Shown here: piece by piece, positions 25,763 to 34,840 of the stretch
Position numbering within the stretch: position 1 is the stretch's first letter
Layout: each line of letters opens with the position of its first letter
Origin: an uncultured Bacteroidota bacterium
Lineage (GTDB): Bacteria > Bacteroidota > Bacteroidia > Chitinophagales > Chitinophagaceae
Length of the DNA: 64,000 bases
Direction: 5' to 3'
NCBI GenBank assembly: GCA_903927185.1
Contig: CAIYLW010000053.1
Location: 21,532-85,531 of the forward strand
Position numbers and translations under genes: made by a program
Notes under the pieces: generated by a model
Seen by the model: only the letters and a program-made list of their open reading frames with translations
The model's database searches: none
What the model was told of the DNA's origin: nothing

Positions 25763-25953
25763 AGGTCTTTTTTACAAGGCATGAAGTTAGTGCAATGAAG
25801 ATAGGCTAAACATTGATTTTACGCACATGCTGATATGATTTTTGTCATGTTATTTTTTAACATATTCCCTTTAAAAATCAACAATTTAGAAATTTATAAT
25901 ACAAATAAATTTAATATACAAGCGAAACATTTATTAAGATTCTTCCGTTATAG

Positions 25954-25961
25954 TACCTTTG
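25954..25961 (+). promoter_or_regulatory. Promoter -7 box (TACCTTTG) of the ABC transporter
   Basis: Exact TAnnTTTG match 16 bp before the TTG start codon at 25978. The implied 5' leader is only about 10 nt. The -33 region is poor. Confidence 0.5.
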
Positions 25962-25977
25962 ATCCAAACCCACAGAT

Positions 25978-27825
25978 TTGAAACAACTTTCTGCTATTAA
26001 TCCCTATTTCTGGAAATACCGAAGTCGATTTTTTATTGGTATTATTTTTGTAATCGGAGCAAATTATTTTGCTGTTTTAGCTCCACAGATTACAGGTTTC
26101 GTAGTTAATCAAGTGCAACTTCATTTGCCTGGTGCTAAACCAGTATTGAGTAAACCAGGTCATGATTGGTTAGTAGCTAGTTTTATACATTGGGTAGAGA
26201 CTAACAATTTCGATTTTGAAGCTTTGGTTGCTATATCAAGTCTTACGATACTTTTATTTGCCATAATTAGAGGGATCCTTATGTTTTTTATGAGGCAAAC
26301 AATTATTGTAATGAGTAGGCATATTGAATTTGATCAAAAGAATGCCATCTTTCATCAATATCAACTACTGGATACTAATTTTTATAAAACCAATAGTACG
26401 GGCGACTTAATGAATCGTATGTCGGAAGATGTAAGCAGGGTTAGAATGTTTACCGGGCCAGCAATTATGTATTTAATAAATCTTGTAGCGTTGATTGGTT
26501 TTAGTGTAGTGAGCATGTTAAGAAAAGATGTGATGCTAACTTTATATGTGTTGGCTCCTTTGCCAGTTTTAGCTATTACCATCTATTTAGTAAATAGCGT
26601 AATCAATAAAAAAAGCGAAAAAATACAGTCTTTATTATCAGACCTAACTTCAAATGCTCAGGAATCATATTCTGGAATTCGTGTAATCAAATCATTTGTT
26701 CAAGAAAAAGCGATGCTTGGTTTTTTTAAAAAAAATAGTGAAGCATATCGTGAACAAGCTGTTGGACTAGCCAAAGTTGAATCTATTTATTTTCCAAGCA
26801 TGGCATTAATGATTGGACTAAGCACTTTATTTACAATTTGCATTGGAGGGATGCAGGCTTTACATGATTCTAGTAAATTAGGCTTGATTGTAGAATTTGT
26901 AATTTATATTAACATGCTAACATTTCCTGTAAGTGCTATTGGATGGACGGCTAGCATGATTCAGCGAGCAGCTGCATCTCAAAAAAGAATTAACGAATTC
27001 CTCCACGCAACACCTAACATTCAGAACAGGGCAAGCGCCTCAGTACAGCCGATTACAGGATCTATAGAATTTCAAAAAGTAAATTTTACATACCCCCATA
27101 CGGGAATTAAAGCCATTCAAAATTTAAATTTAAAAATTGAGAAAGGGCAGAAAGTATTGGTTCTTGGTAGAACAGGAAGTGGTAAATCAACGCTTGCACA
27201 ATTATTATTGCGATTTTATGACCCTCAAGAAGGTTCAGTAAAAATTGGAGAAAAAGACGTAAAAGAGATTGATTCTAAAATTTTAAGAGAACAAATTAGT
27301 TATGTTCAACAAGATGTTTTTTTGTTTAGCGACACAGTAGCCAATAATATTAGTTTTGGATTGTCTGAAAAAGCAACCGTAGAAAAAATTGAAAAAGCTG
27401 CACAATTTTCTAATGTACATCAAGAAATCTTGGGTTTTGATAAGGGTTATGAAACCCTGATTGGGGAGCGAGGAGTAACGCTCAGTGGAGGCCAAAAACA
27501 AAGGATATCTATCGCACGGGCATTGATCAAAGATCCTGAAATTATAGTTTTTGATGATTGCCTCAGCGCTGTAGATGCTAAAACTGAGTATAAGATTTTA
27601 TCTAATCTCTATACTTATTTAAAAGAGAAGACAGCTATCATTATTACACATCGGATATTCTCTACTTTCCGATTTGATAAAATAATTGTCCTTGAAAATG
27701 GATCCATCATTGAAATGGGTGATCATGACGCATTAATTATGCAAAATGGGTATTATGCTGAATTATACAGATTACAATTAACGGAACAGGAAAAAGAATT
27801 GGAAGAAAATAACCTAGAAAATTAA
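25978..27825 (+). CDS. ABC exporter half-transporter (MsbA/multidrug type)
   Basis: A 615-residue fused exporter with six transmembrane helices (about residues 18-330) and an ATPase domain. Walker A is GRTGSGKST (397-405), the signature is LSGGQ (502-506), and Walker B is IIVFDDCLSAVDAKTE, where D527 replaces the usual catalytic Glu. Half-transporters with this change, such as BmrC/MdlA-type proteins, usually pair with a second subunit carrying the intact site; no partner gene is adjacent. It exports lipids or hydrophobic compounds from the inner membrane. The start codon is TTG, about 16 bp after a -7 box; no nearer ATG fits the hydrophobic N-terminus. Confidence 0.92.
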   Translation: MKQLSAINPYFWKYRSRFFIGIIFVIGANYFAVLAPQITGFVVNQVQLHLPGAKPVLSKPGHDWLVASFIHWVETNNFDFEALVAISSLTILLFAIIRGILMFFMRQTIIVMSRHIEFDQKNAIFHQYQLLDTNFYKTNSTGDLMNRMSEDVSRVRMFTGPAIMYLINLVALIGFSVVSMLRKDVMLTLYVLAPLPVLAITIYLVNSVINKKSEKIQSLLSDLTSNAQESYSGIRVIKSFVQEKAMLGFFKKNSEAYREQAVGLAKVESIYFPSMALMIGLSTLFTICIGGMQALHDSSKLGLIVEFVIYINMLTFPVSAIGWTASMIQRAAASQKRINEFLHATPNIQNRASASVQPITGSIEFQKVNFTYPHTGIKAIQNLNLKIEKGQKVLVLGRTGSGKSTLAQLLLRFYDPQEGSVKIGEKDVKEIDSKILREQISYVQQDVFLFSDTVANNISFGLSEKATVEKIEKAAQFSNVHQEILGFDKGYETLIGERGVTLSGGQKQRISIARALIKDPEIIVFDDCLSAVDAKTEYKILSNLYTYLKEKTAIIITHRIFSTFRFDKIIVLENGSIIEMGDHDALIMQNGYYAELYRLQLTEQEKELEENNLEN

Positions 27826-27850
27826 ATACTGCATATAGATGATTCAAAAT

Positions 27851-27880
27851 TTTGGTAATTCTGAAACAATCCTATATTTG
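27851..27880 (+). promoter_or_regulatory. Promoter of the PUR-domain gene (TTTG-N18-TATATTTG)
   Basis: TTTG at 27851-27854 and TATATTTG at 27873-27880, spaced by 18 bp: one of the best matches to the Bacteroidota consensus in this window. It covers the GTG of a longer in-frame extension, which therefore cannot be the start; translation begins at the ATG at 27955. Confidence 0.75.
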
Positions 27881-27954
27881 TGCCGCTTAAAGATTCTACA
27901 ACAAAAATTAAATTAACTGTGTCGTACGAGAATAACGAGAATAACGAGAAGAAA

Positions 27955-28401
27955 ATGGACAGCGTTTACAGTAAACGTATTAGAGCTGGAAAAAGAAGGA
28001 CTTATTTTTTTGATGTAAGGGCTACCAGAGGAAATGATTACTATTTAACTATTACGGAAAGCCGTAAAAGGTTTGATAATAATGGATATGATAGACATAA
28101 AATTTTCTTATATAAAGAAGATTTCAACAAATTCATTAAAGCATTAGGAGAAGCTATCGATTATGTTAAGACCGATCTTATGCCAGATTTCGATTTTGAT
28201 GCATTTAATCATGAATATCCAGAAGGAGAGGAAGGATATATTGAAACGAATGTTGTAGTACAGGAACAATCTGCTTCAATTATTGCTGAAGAAAAACCTG
28301 TTATAGAAGCAGCCTTAGAAGAACCAGTAAACCCTATTAAAGAAGACAATACAGACAATTTTATCAACCCTACAGCTACTGAGGAAGTGGATAAATGGTA
28401 A
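27955..28401 (+). CDS. PUR-alpha-like nucleic-acid-binding protein (DUF3276)
   Basis: A 148-residue protein whose first 85 residues form a bacterial PUR repeat: MDSVYSKRIRAGKRRTYFFD, VRATRGNDYYLTITESRKRF and KIFLYKEDFNKFIKALGEAI. Such proteins bind single-stranded DNA or RNA as dimers, as does the Borrelia homologue BpuR. The C-terminal about 60 residues are acidic and low in complexity (EGEEGYIETN ... EEPVNPIKEDN), probably disordered. The gene is monocistronic, with its own strong promoter and a bidirectional terminator shared with the converging GNAT gene. The targets are unknown. Confidence 0.93.
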   Translation: MDSVYSKRIRAGKRRTYFFDVRATRGNDYYLTITESRKRFDNNGYDRHKIFLYKEDFNKFIKALGEAIDYVKTDLMPDFDFDAFNHEYPEGEEGYIETNVVVQEQSASIIAEEKPVIEAALEEPVNPIKEDNTDNFINPTATEEVDKW

Positions 28402-28417
28402 TATTAGAATAGTTTTT

Positions 28418-28453
28418 AAAAAAGGCGCCTCTATTTCTAGTTGCGCCTTTTTT
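28418..28453. terminator. Bidirectional terminator between PUR and GNAT genes
   Basis: Perfect 11-bp stem AAAAAAGGCGC (28418-28428) / GCGCCTTTTTT (28443-28453) with a 14-nt loop. It has a T-run on both strands, and on the minus side it overlaps the stop codon of the GNAT gene (28452-28454). Confidence 0.9.
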
Positions 28454-28937
28454 ATATCTTTTTGAGCATCCATATTCCACAACCATCGTGCCCCGTATTT
28501 CCCATTGGGCCATTTAAATAATCAAAGCCAAATTTTTCATAGACTTCAATGGCTTTTATTAATTCTGGCATTGTTTCAAGATACATTTGAGTAAAGCCAT
28601 TCGATTTGGCTTCAGCAATACAATGTGCAATCATTTTACGTCCTAATCCTTTCCCTCTTGATGATTTTGACAAATACATTTTTACCAATTCACAGGTATT
28701 TTGATCTAAACCGAATGAATGGAAATAACCAGCACCTCCAAGAATAACGCCATCTTCTTCTGCAATAAAATATGCACATCCTTTGTTGTCCTGAAAAAGT
28801 TCATACAAATGATCTGTAGTAATATCGTAATAGACTGTTCCTGGTTTATTAGCTCCGAACTCTTCTAAAGAAGTTCTAATAATTTGGGCGATACTAGCAT
28901 TGTCTGAAGCTGTTATAGGTCGAATATTTACTGCCAC
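28452..28937 (-). CDS. GNAT family N-acetyltransferase
   Basis: A 161-residue cytosolic acetyltransferase of the GNAT fold. The acetyl-CoA-binding motif is SSRGKGLGRKMIAHCIAEAK (R/Q-x-x-G-x-G/A), preceded by the beta-4 strand CELVKMYLS. Motif B is YLETMPELIKAIEVYEKFGFDYLNGPMGNTGHDGCGIWMLKKI. The substrate is not evident. It lies 6 bp after pgi in the same transcript. Its stop codon lies in the tail of the shared terminator. Confidence 0.93.
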   Translation of the reverse strand: MAVNIRPITASDNASIAQIIRTSLEEFGANKPGTVYYDITTDHLYELFQDNKGCAYFIAEEDGVILGGAGYFHSFGLDQNTCELVKMYLSKSSRGKGLGRKMIAHCIAEAKSNGFTQMYLETMPELIKAIEVYEKFGFDYLNGPMGNTGHDGCGIWMLKKI

Positions 28938-28943
28938 ACTATT

Positions 28944-30599
28944 TTATTTTCGTAATTCTTTAAAAGTATTGATCAGTCCGTTTGTTGAACTATCATGACC
29001 AGCCACTTTATCTTCGTTTTCTAATTCAGGAAGAATCTTATTAGCTAATTGCTTACCTAATTCTACTCCCCATTGGTCAAAGCTGAAAATATTCCATAAT
29101 ACACCTTGAATAAATATTTTGTGTTCGTATAAAGCAATCAGAGTGCCAAGTGTGAAAGGAGTTATTTCTTTCACTAAGATGGAATTAGTGGGTTTATTAC
29201 CTGAGAAAACTTTGAAAGGAGTAATCTTTTTAATTTCATCTTCCGATTTTCCAGCTTTCATCAATTCAACTTTTACTTCATTTTCTGATTTTCCATTCAT
29301 CAAAGCTTCGGTTTGAGCAAAAAAGTTTGACATCAATTTTACATGATGATCCCCAATATGATTATGACTTTTTGCGGGTGCAATAAAATCACATGGGATT
29401 AACATAGTGCCTTGATGAATCAATTGATAAAACGCGTGTTGACCATTTGTTCCAGGTTCACCCCAAATTACTGGCCCTGTTGCATAATTTACTGGATTAC
29501 CATTTCTATCTACACTTTTACCATTACTTTCCATATTGCCTTGTTGAAAATAGGCTGCAAATCGATGCATGTATTGATCATAAGGTAAAATAGCTTCACT
29601 CTGAGCTCCCATAAAATTTGTATACCAAACTCCAATTAATGCCATCAAAACAGGAATGTTTTTATTAAGAGGTGCGGTCTGCAAATGTTTATCTGCTCTT
29701 TCTGCTCCTTTTAATAATAATAGGAAATTATCATAGCCGATAGTTAATGCAATGGATAAGCCAATAGAACTCCATAAAGAATATCTTCCTCCAACCCAAT
29801 CCCAAAATTCAAACATATTTGCTTTGTCTATCCCAAATGAAGTAACAGCATTTTCATTGGTACTTAGTGCTGCAAAATGTTTTGCGATATCTGATTCTGA
29901 TGCACCTGATCCTAAAAACCAATTACGAGCAGTATGCGCATTGGTCATAGTTTCCTGAGTTGTAAAAGTCTTAGAGGCAATTAGAAATAATGTTTCTTCA
30001 GGATTTACTTTTTTTAAGGTTTCAGCAATATGTGTACCGTCAACATTACTTACAAATAATGTTTCAAAACCCTTCATCCAAAAAGGTTTAAGCGCTTCTG
30101 TAACCATTACAGGACCTAAATCACTTCCGCCTATTCCAATATTTACTATGAAACGAATGGGTTTGCCAGTATATCCTTTCCAATTTCCACTATGTATAGA
30201 TTCACAAAAGTTTTTCATCTGAGCTAGCACTTTTTGAATGCCGGGCATAATATCTTCTCCATCCAATACTATTGGGTGACCAGAAAAATTTCTCAAAGCA
30301 GTATGTAATACAGCTCGACCTTCTGTTTCATTTATTTTTTCACCATGACATAAAGCTTTTATAGCATCATTTAATTTGCAATCTTCCGCTAATTCCAACA
30401 ATAATTTTAGAGTCTTTTCAGTCAAAATATTCTTAGAATAATCGAACAAAATGTCATCGAGATGTAAAGAGAATTTTTTAAATCTGTCTGAATCTGAAGT
30501 AAATAAATCGCGCATATGTTTACGATTCATTTCTTCTTCAAAATGTTTTTTCAATAAAAACCAAGCTTGTGTTGTGGTAGGGTTCGTTCTAGGTAACAT
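28944..30599 (-). CDS. pgi: Glucose-6-phosphate isomerase
   Basis: A 551-residue cytosolic enzyme that interconverts glucose-6-phosphate and fructose-6-phosphate (glycolysis/gluconeogenesis). Characteristic segments are [18 protein letters not shown] (phosphate binding), [13 protein letters not shown], the active-site block [15 protein letters not shown], and the C-terminal [22 protein letters not shown] motif, here [12 protein letters not shown]. The start was set at [13 protein letters not shown] (30599), matching the usual MLP(R)xNPTxTxAW start of the E. coli-type family. It lies 42 bp after the threonine aldolase gene and 6 bp before the GNAT gene. Confidence 0.97.
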   Translation of the reverse strand: MLPRTNPTTTQAWFLLKKHFEEEMNRKHMRDLFTSDSDRFKKFSLHLDDILFDYSKNILTEKTLKLLLELAEDCKLNDAIKALCHGEKINETEGRAVLHTALRNFSGHPIVLDGEDIMPGIQKVLAQMKNFCESIHSGNWKGYTGKPIRFIVNIGIGGSDLGPVMVTEALKPFWMKGFETLFVSNVDGTHIAETLKKVNPEETLFLIASKTFTTQETMTNAHTARNWFLGSGASESDIAKHFAALSTNENAVTSFGIDKANMFEFWDWVGGRYSLWSSIGLSIALTIGYDNFLLLLKGAERADKHLQTAPLNKNIPVLMALIGVWYTNFMGAQSEAILPYDQYMHRFAAYFQQGNMESNGKSVDRNGNPVNYATGPVIWGEPGTNGQHAFYQLIHQGTMLIPCDFIAPAKSHNHIGDHHVKLMSNFFAQTEALMNGKSENEVKVELMKAGKSEDEIKKITPFKVFSGNKPTNSILVKEITPFTLGTLIALYEHKIFIQGVLWNIFSFDQWGVELGKQLANKILPELENEDKVAGHDSSTNGLINTFKELRK

Positions 30600-30641
30600 A
30601 TCTATTCTATTTCTATTCGGATAATGGATTATCAAATTCTA

Positions 30642-31655
30642 TTAAAGCGTTTCAATAATATCAATTGTTTGTTGCACCTGACTAGGTGTTACATTTAAGT
30701 GTAGTACAAATCGAATTTGAGTAGGAGAAATTGTGATTGCTAATATACCTTTTTCTTTTAATATAGTTGAAAGTATTGATGCGGTATATTTTCCTTTTAC
30801 TTCAAAAATTAAAATATTTGTTTCGACAGTTAAAATGTCTCCTACAAAATCTTTCTTCATTAAAGCTGATTCAATCAATTTGGCATGCTGATGGTCTTCC
30901 TCTAATCTTTCAATATGATGATTTAATGCATAAATACCAGCGGCTGCAAGAAATCCTGCCTGCCGCATACCACCCCCAAATAACTTACGAACTCGCCTTG
31001 CTTTTTTTATAAAATCGGTTTTCCCAAGCAACAAAGAGCCTACAGGTGCTCCCAAGCCTTTACTTAAACATATGGAAATTGAATCAAATACCTGTCCATA
31101 TTGTTTTGCATTTTCATTTTTTGCTATTAAGGCATTAAATAATCTTGCCCCATCCAGGTGTAATCCTAATCCATAAGTGGAGCAGACTTCTCTAATTGAT
31201 TGAATGTCAGCAAAATTATAGCAACTTCCGCCTCCTCTATTAGTGGTATTTTCTAAAGAAACTAAACGACTTTGGGGCTTATGGATATCATCGGGATTAA
31301 CCGCATTTTTTACCATTTCAGCATTGATCTTTCCTCGATAACCTTGCAATAGTTTTACTGATGAGTGAGAATTTGCAGCAATGCCACCCCCTTCGTAAAT
31401 ATATACATGCGATAAAACATCACAAATTACTTCATCGCCTGGTTGTGTATGACATTTTATTGCAATTTGATTAGTCATTGTTCCACTAGGGCAAAAAATT
31501 GCGGACTCCATTCCAAAAAGTGATGCAGACATGCTTTCTAACTCATTTACAGAGGGGTCTTCCCCAAAAACATCATCTCCAATTTTAGCTTGCATCATAG
31601 ATTCTCGCATCAATTGGGTTGGTTGGGTTACAGTATCAGACCTAAAATCAATCAT
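30642..31655 (-). CDS. ltaE: Low-specificity L-threonine aldolase
   Basis: A 337-residue PLP-dependent enzyme that splits threonine or allo-threonine into glycine and acetaldehyde. The typical N-terminus MIDFRSDTVTQPT is followed by GDDVFGEDPSVNELE. The PLP-binding lysine lies in SICLSKGLGAPVGSLLLG. Other motifs are LHLDGARLFNA and the R-rich VRKLFGGGMRQAGFLA. The start was set at 31655 rather than the longer frame because that Met begins the conserved fold. A near-consensus -7 box (TATCTTCG, 31662-31669, minus) ends 6 bp upstream. First gene of the ltaE-pgi-GNAT unit. Confidence 0.95.
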   Translation of the reverse strand: MIDFRSDTVTQPTQLMRESMMQAKIGDDVFGEDPSVNELESMSASLFGMESAIFCPSGTMTNQIAIKCHTQPGDEVICDVLSHVYIYEGGGIAANSHSSVKLLQGYRGKINAEMVKNAVNPDDIHKPQSRLVSLENTTNRGGGSCYNFADIQSIREVCSTYGLGLHLDGARLFNALIAKNENAKQYGQVFDSISICLSKGLGAPVGSLLLGKTDFIKKARRVRKLFGGGMRQAGFLAAAGIYALNHHIERLEEDHQHAKLIESALMKKDFVGDILTVETNILIFEVKGKYTASILSTILKEKGILAITISPTQIRFVLHLNVTPSQVQQTIDIIETL

Positions 31656-31798
31656 ATTGGGCGAAGATAAAACGAAATCGTTCTTTTTGTACTTCAAGTT
31701 TCATCTTATTTTATCCTCATTTAAGGCATTCAGGGAATCTATTTTACCCATTTTAGGAACTTTTTCCACAAATGCTACCATTTTAGCTTGGTTTTTCT

Positions 31799-31806
31799 TA
31801 CTTTTG
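31799..31806 (+). promoter_or_regulatory. Candidate promoter -7 box (TACTTTTG) of rpoD
   Basis: Exact TAnnTTTG match about 100 bp upstream of the rpoD start, giving a leader of about 95 nt. No clear -33 element. Confidence 0.4.
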
Positions 31807-31906
31807 CAGGCTCTGAAAAAGGCTGTTGCTATTGTTATCCAATTATCGATTGTTAAACAATTGCAGCTTTTTTTGTGTTTTACATTAATTAAGCTAATTA
31901 CAAACT

Positions 31907-32764
31907 ATGAGGCAGCTCAAAATTGCTACCCAGATTACCAACCGCGATTCTCAGGCAGTTGAAAAATATCTGCAGGAAATTTCTAAAATTCCAATGATTA
32001 CTCCAGAAGAAGAGACCACATTGGCTCAGAAGATTAAAATGGGGGATCAAAGGGCTTTGGATAAATTGGTACAAGCAAATTTGCGATTTGTAGTATCCGT
32101 GGCTAAGCAATATCAACATCAGGGTCTCTCATTGAGTGACTTGATTAATGAAGGAAATCTCGGATTAATTAAAGCTGCTCAAAGATTTGATGAAACTAAA
32201 GGTTTCAAATTCATTTCTTATGCTGTTTGGTGGATTCGTCAATCAATTCTTCAGGCTTTAGCTGAACAAGGCAGATTAGTTCGCTTACCTCAAAATAAAA
32301 TTGGTACTTATAACAAAGCCAATAAAGCCTATATGGCCTTTGAGCAAGAACATGAGCGGGAACCTTCTACTGAAGAACTTGCTGAGATTCTTGAAATGAG
32401 CGAAACAGAAATCAATAATATTTTTCAATCAAATACTCGTCATACTTCTTTAGATGCTCCTGTTCACGAAGCAGAGGATGTAGCAATGGGCGATTTATTA
32501 GAAGGTAGTGATGATACTGACGAAGATGTTATGAAAGATTCTTTAAGAGAGGAAATTCGTAGGGTTTTAAAATCATTGAGTCCTCGTGAAGCTGAAATCG
32601 TAAATGCTTATTTTGGTTTGGATGGAGAAAATGGGGTTACTATTGAGCAAATCGGACAGAAATATGATCTTACTAAAGAGCGTATTCGTCAGATTAAAGA
32701 AAGAGCTATTAAACGACTTCAAAAAGCACGTTATAGCAATGCCCTTAAAGCATATTTAGGTTAA
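31907..32764 (+). CDS. rpoD: Primary RNA polymerase sigma factor (sigma-70, short Bacteroidota type)
   Basis: A 285-residue housekeeping sigma factor. It lacks the long region 1.1 and the non-conserved insertion of E. coli RpoD, as is normal in this phylum. Regions: 1.2 (MRQLKIATQITNRDSQAVEKYLQEI), 2 (ANLRFVVSVAKQYQHQGLSLSDLINEGNLGL, with the -10-reading helix FKFISYAVWWIRQSI), 3 (about 135-210), and 4 with helix-turn-helix (VTIEQIGQKYDLTKERIRQIKERAIKRL). The TAnnTTTG boxes listed in this annotation are the elements its region 2 is expected to read. Monocistronic, with its own terminator. Confidence 0.97.
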   Translation: MRQLKIATQITNRDSQAVEKYLQEISKIPMITPEEETTLAQKIKMGDQRALDKLVQANLRFVVSVAKQYQHQGLSLSDLINEGNLGLIKAAQRFDETKGFKFISYAVWWIRQSILQALAEQGRLVRLPQNKIGTYNKANKAYMAFEQEHEREPSTEELAEILEMSETEINNIFQSNTRHTSLDAPVHEAEDVAMGDLLEGSDDTDEDVMKDSLREEIRRVLKSLSPREAEIVNAYFGLDGENGVTIEQIGQKYDLTKERIRQIKERAIKRLQKARYSNALKAYLG

Positions 32765-32789
32765 AAAAATAATAAGAAATAATATCCAG

Positions 32790-32820
32790 ACCCCTCTATT
32801 TATTGGAGGGGTTTTGTTTT
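32790..32820 (+). terminator. Intrinsic terminator of rpoD
   Basis: CCCCTC (32791-32796) and GAGGGG (32806-32811) arms with a 9-nt loop, then TTTTGTTTTATTT. Confidence 0.82.
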
Positions 32821-32863
32821 ATTTGGCATTAAACAATTCACAATTCTTATTGTTTTTGCTGTA

Positions 32864-32871
32864 TAACTTTG
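32864..32871 (+). promoter_or_regulatory. Promoter -7 box (TAACTTTG) of the DUF4249 gene
   Basis: Exact TAnnTTTG match ending 4 bp before the ATG at 32876. Transcription would start at or beside the start codon (leaderless or nearly so). Confidence 0.55.
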
Positions 32872-32875
32872 TAGC

Positions 32876-33757
32876 ATGAAAAAATTAGTTTTAGGTTGTT
32901 TTTTTCTCCTGATATTTATGTCCTGTGAAAAGACTATCAAAATTAAGACTAATGCAACTTCTCCTAAACTAGTGGTTGACGCACAAATTGAAAATGATTT
33001 ACCTCCCAGAGTAATTCTTTCTACTTCGATTGGTTATTATGACACAATCGATTCAACGATACTTACCAATAGTTTTATTCATGATGCCACAGTAACAATT
33101 TCAGATGGATCAAAAACTTATCTATTGAAAGAATTTAAAATATCCGCTGCTAAAGGGTTTGTTTATTTTTATAGTAGCGACCCTTCAGTTTCTTCAACCT
33201 ATTTAACAGGTGCTTTTGGTAAATCATACCAATTAAAAGTTACTTATCTAAATCAAGTTTATAGTGCAACTACAGGGATTCCTGATTTGACAAAAAAAAT
33301 TGATTCGATTTGGTGGAAGCCTTTGAAAAATTATCCCGATTCACCACAAGTCGTAATTATGGCTACTGTATCTGATCCACCAGGTCTTGGAAACTATATT
33401 CGATATTTTACACAACAAAATTCAAGGCCTTTTTTCCCTGGATTTAATAGTGTGTTTGATGATCAGATTGTGGATGGAAAAACATATTCGATTCAAATTG
33501 ATAAAGGTGTAGACAGGAATCAAAAGATTGATAGAGCTTCCTATGGCTTTTTTTTAAAAGGGGATACTGCTACCATTAAGTTATGCGATATTGATAAAGC
33601 TACCTATGATTTCTGGCGAACCTGGGAATATGCCTTTCAATCTATCGGCAATCCATTTTCATCTCCTGGTAAAGTGATTGGGAATATAGATAATGGTGCT
33701 CTTGGCGCATTTTGTGGGTATGCTGCCCAATATAAAACTTTGATTATCCCCAAATAA
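32876..33757 (+). CDS. DUF4249 family outer-membrane-associated lipoprotein
   Basis: A 293-residue lipoprotein with lipobox FMSC (C17). The start CEKTIKIKTNATSPKLVVDAQIENDLPPRVILSTS is the pattern of the DUF4249 family, found almost only in Bacteroidota. A beta-sandwich repeat follows (TVTISDGSKTYLL, GKSYQLKVTYLNQVYSATTGIP), then the second half begins with DSIWWK. In other genomes these genes often sit beside TonB-dependent receptors; here the neighbours are rpoD and trxB, so there is no functional clue. Probably surface or periplasmic; role unknown. Confidence 0.85.
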   Translation: MKKLVLGCFFLLIFMSCEKTIKIKTNATSPKLVVDAQIENDLPPRVILSTSIGYYDTIDSTILTNSFIHDATVTISDGSKTYLLKEFKISAAKGFVYFYSSDPSVSSTYLTGAFGKSYQLKVTYLNQVYSATTGIPDLTKKIDSIWWKPLKNYPDSPQVVIMATVSDPPGLGNYIRYFTQQNSRPFFPGFNSVFDDQIVDGKTYSIQIDKGVDRNQKIDRASYGFFLKGDTATIKLCDIDKATYDFWRTWEYAFQSIGNPFSSPGKVIGNIDNGALGAFCGYAAQYKTLIIPK

Positions 33758-33802
33758 TTCAATTTTGTGTACAAAGAAATCGATCAATTGTGTAAGGGAA
33801 TT

Positions 33803-33810
33803 TAATTTTG
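33803..33810 (+). promoter_or_regulatory. Promoter -7 box (TAATTTTG) of trxB
   Basis: Exact TAnnTTTG match 21 bp before the ATG at 33832. It overlaps a TTG that could start a longer frame, so the shorter start is preferred. Confidence 0.5.
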
Positions 33811-33831
33811 TTTGTTTTAAATAATGTAGAA

Positions 33832-34779
33832 ATGTCAAATGAAGCAATAGAAAAAGTACATGTATTAATTATTGGTTCTGGTCCGGCAGGATATACAGCT
33901 GCTATTTATGCTGCCCGCGCAAATATGAAGCCTGTTTTGTATCAGGGGATTCAACCGGGTGGCCAACTTACTATTACAACCGAAGTGGAAAATTATCCTG
34001 GATATCCAGACGGAATTCAAGGCCCGGAAATGATGATTGAATTTGAAAAACAAGCTGTTCGCATGGGCGCAGATATTCGTTATGGAATAGCCTCAAAAGT
34101 AGATTTCAGTAAGCGCCCTTTACGAGTAGAAATTGATGAGGAAAAGTGGATAGAAGCGGATAGTGTTATAATTTGTACAGGAGCATCAGCTAAATGGTTA
34201 GGTCTGGAAAGTGAACAAAGACTGAACGGATTTGGTGTAAGTGCCTGTGCAGTATGTGATGGTTTCTTCTTTAAAGGAAAAGAAGTAGCCATAGTTGGTG
34301 CAGGTGATACAGCAGCAGAAGAAGCTTTATATCTATCAAAACTTTGCTCAACAGTACATATGGTGGTTCGAAAAGATCAGATGAGAGCGAGTAAAGTAAT
34401 GCAGAATCGAGTTTTAAATGCTCCAAATATTAAAGTATATTGGAATAGTGTAACAGATGAAGTGCTTGGGGAACATAAAGTAGAAGCCATTCGTTTACAC
34501 AATACACATACCAATACCAAGCAAGAAATTCCTGTTAGTGGCTTTTTTGTAGCTATTGGTCATGAGCCTAATAGTGGAATTTTTAAAGAATTTATTGATA
34601 TGGATGAAACAGGTTATATAAAAACAATCCCTGGAACTACTAAAACAAATATTCCAGGTGTTTTTGCTGCAGGTGATGTTCAAGATAAAAATTATCGTCA
34701 GGCAGTAACAGCTGCTGGAAGTGGTTGTATGGCTGCTCTCGACTCAGAACGATATCTAACTTCTGAAGGATTAGCTTAA
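33832..34779 (+). CDS. trxB: Thioredoxin-disulfide reductase
   Basis: A 315-residue cytosolic FAD/NADPH flavoenzyme that keeps thioredoxin reduced. It has the FAD-binding GSGPAGYTAAIYAARA near the N-terminus, the redox-active CAVCDG, the NADPH-binding GAGDTAAEEALYL, and the C-terminal FAD motif GVFAAGDVQDKNYRQAVTAAGSGCMAAL. Start at MSNEAIEKVHVLIIG, supported by the promoter box just upstream. It is followed by a hairpin whose T-tail forms the promoter of folB. Confidence 0.97.
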   Translation: MSNEAIEKVHVLIIGSGPAGYTAAIYAARANMKPVLYQGIQPGGQLTITTEVENYPGYPDGIQGPEMMIEFEKQAVRMGADIRYGIASKVDFSKRPLRVEIDEEKWIEADSVIICTGASAKWLGLESEQRLNGFGVSACAVCDGFFFKGKEVAIVGAGDTAAEEALYLSKLCSTVHMVVRKDQMRASKVMQNRVLNAPNIKVYWNSVTDEVLGEHKVEAIRLHNTHTNTKQEIPVSGFFVAIGHEPNSGIFKEFIDMDETGYIKTIPGTTKTNIPGVFAAGDVQDKNYRQAVTAAGSGCMAALDSERYLTSEGLA

Positions 34780-34800
34780 GGATTTGATAATAATTCATTT

Positions 34801-34836
34801 AAGGCGATGGCATTTAGCTTATCGCCTTTATTTTTG
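34801..34836 (+). terminator. Terminator of trxB whose tail is the folB promoter box
   Basis: Perfect 8-bp stem AAGGCGAT (34801-34808) / ATCGCCTT (34821-34828) with a 12-nt loop. The following tail TATTTTTG doubles as the TAnnTTTG box of the next gene. Confidence 0.8.
34829..34836 (+). promoter_or_regulatory. Promoter -7 box (TATTTTTG) of folB
   Basis: Exact TAnnTTTG match starting immediately after the trxB terminator stem and ending 4 bp before the folB ATG (34841). Confidence 0.55.
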
Positions 34837-34840
34837 CAAT

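Noticed and set aside
31531..31962. A 143-codon plus-strand frame opposite the threonine aldolase start and into rpoD
   Set aside because: It overlaps two strongly supported genes and has no coding character of its own.
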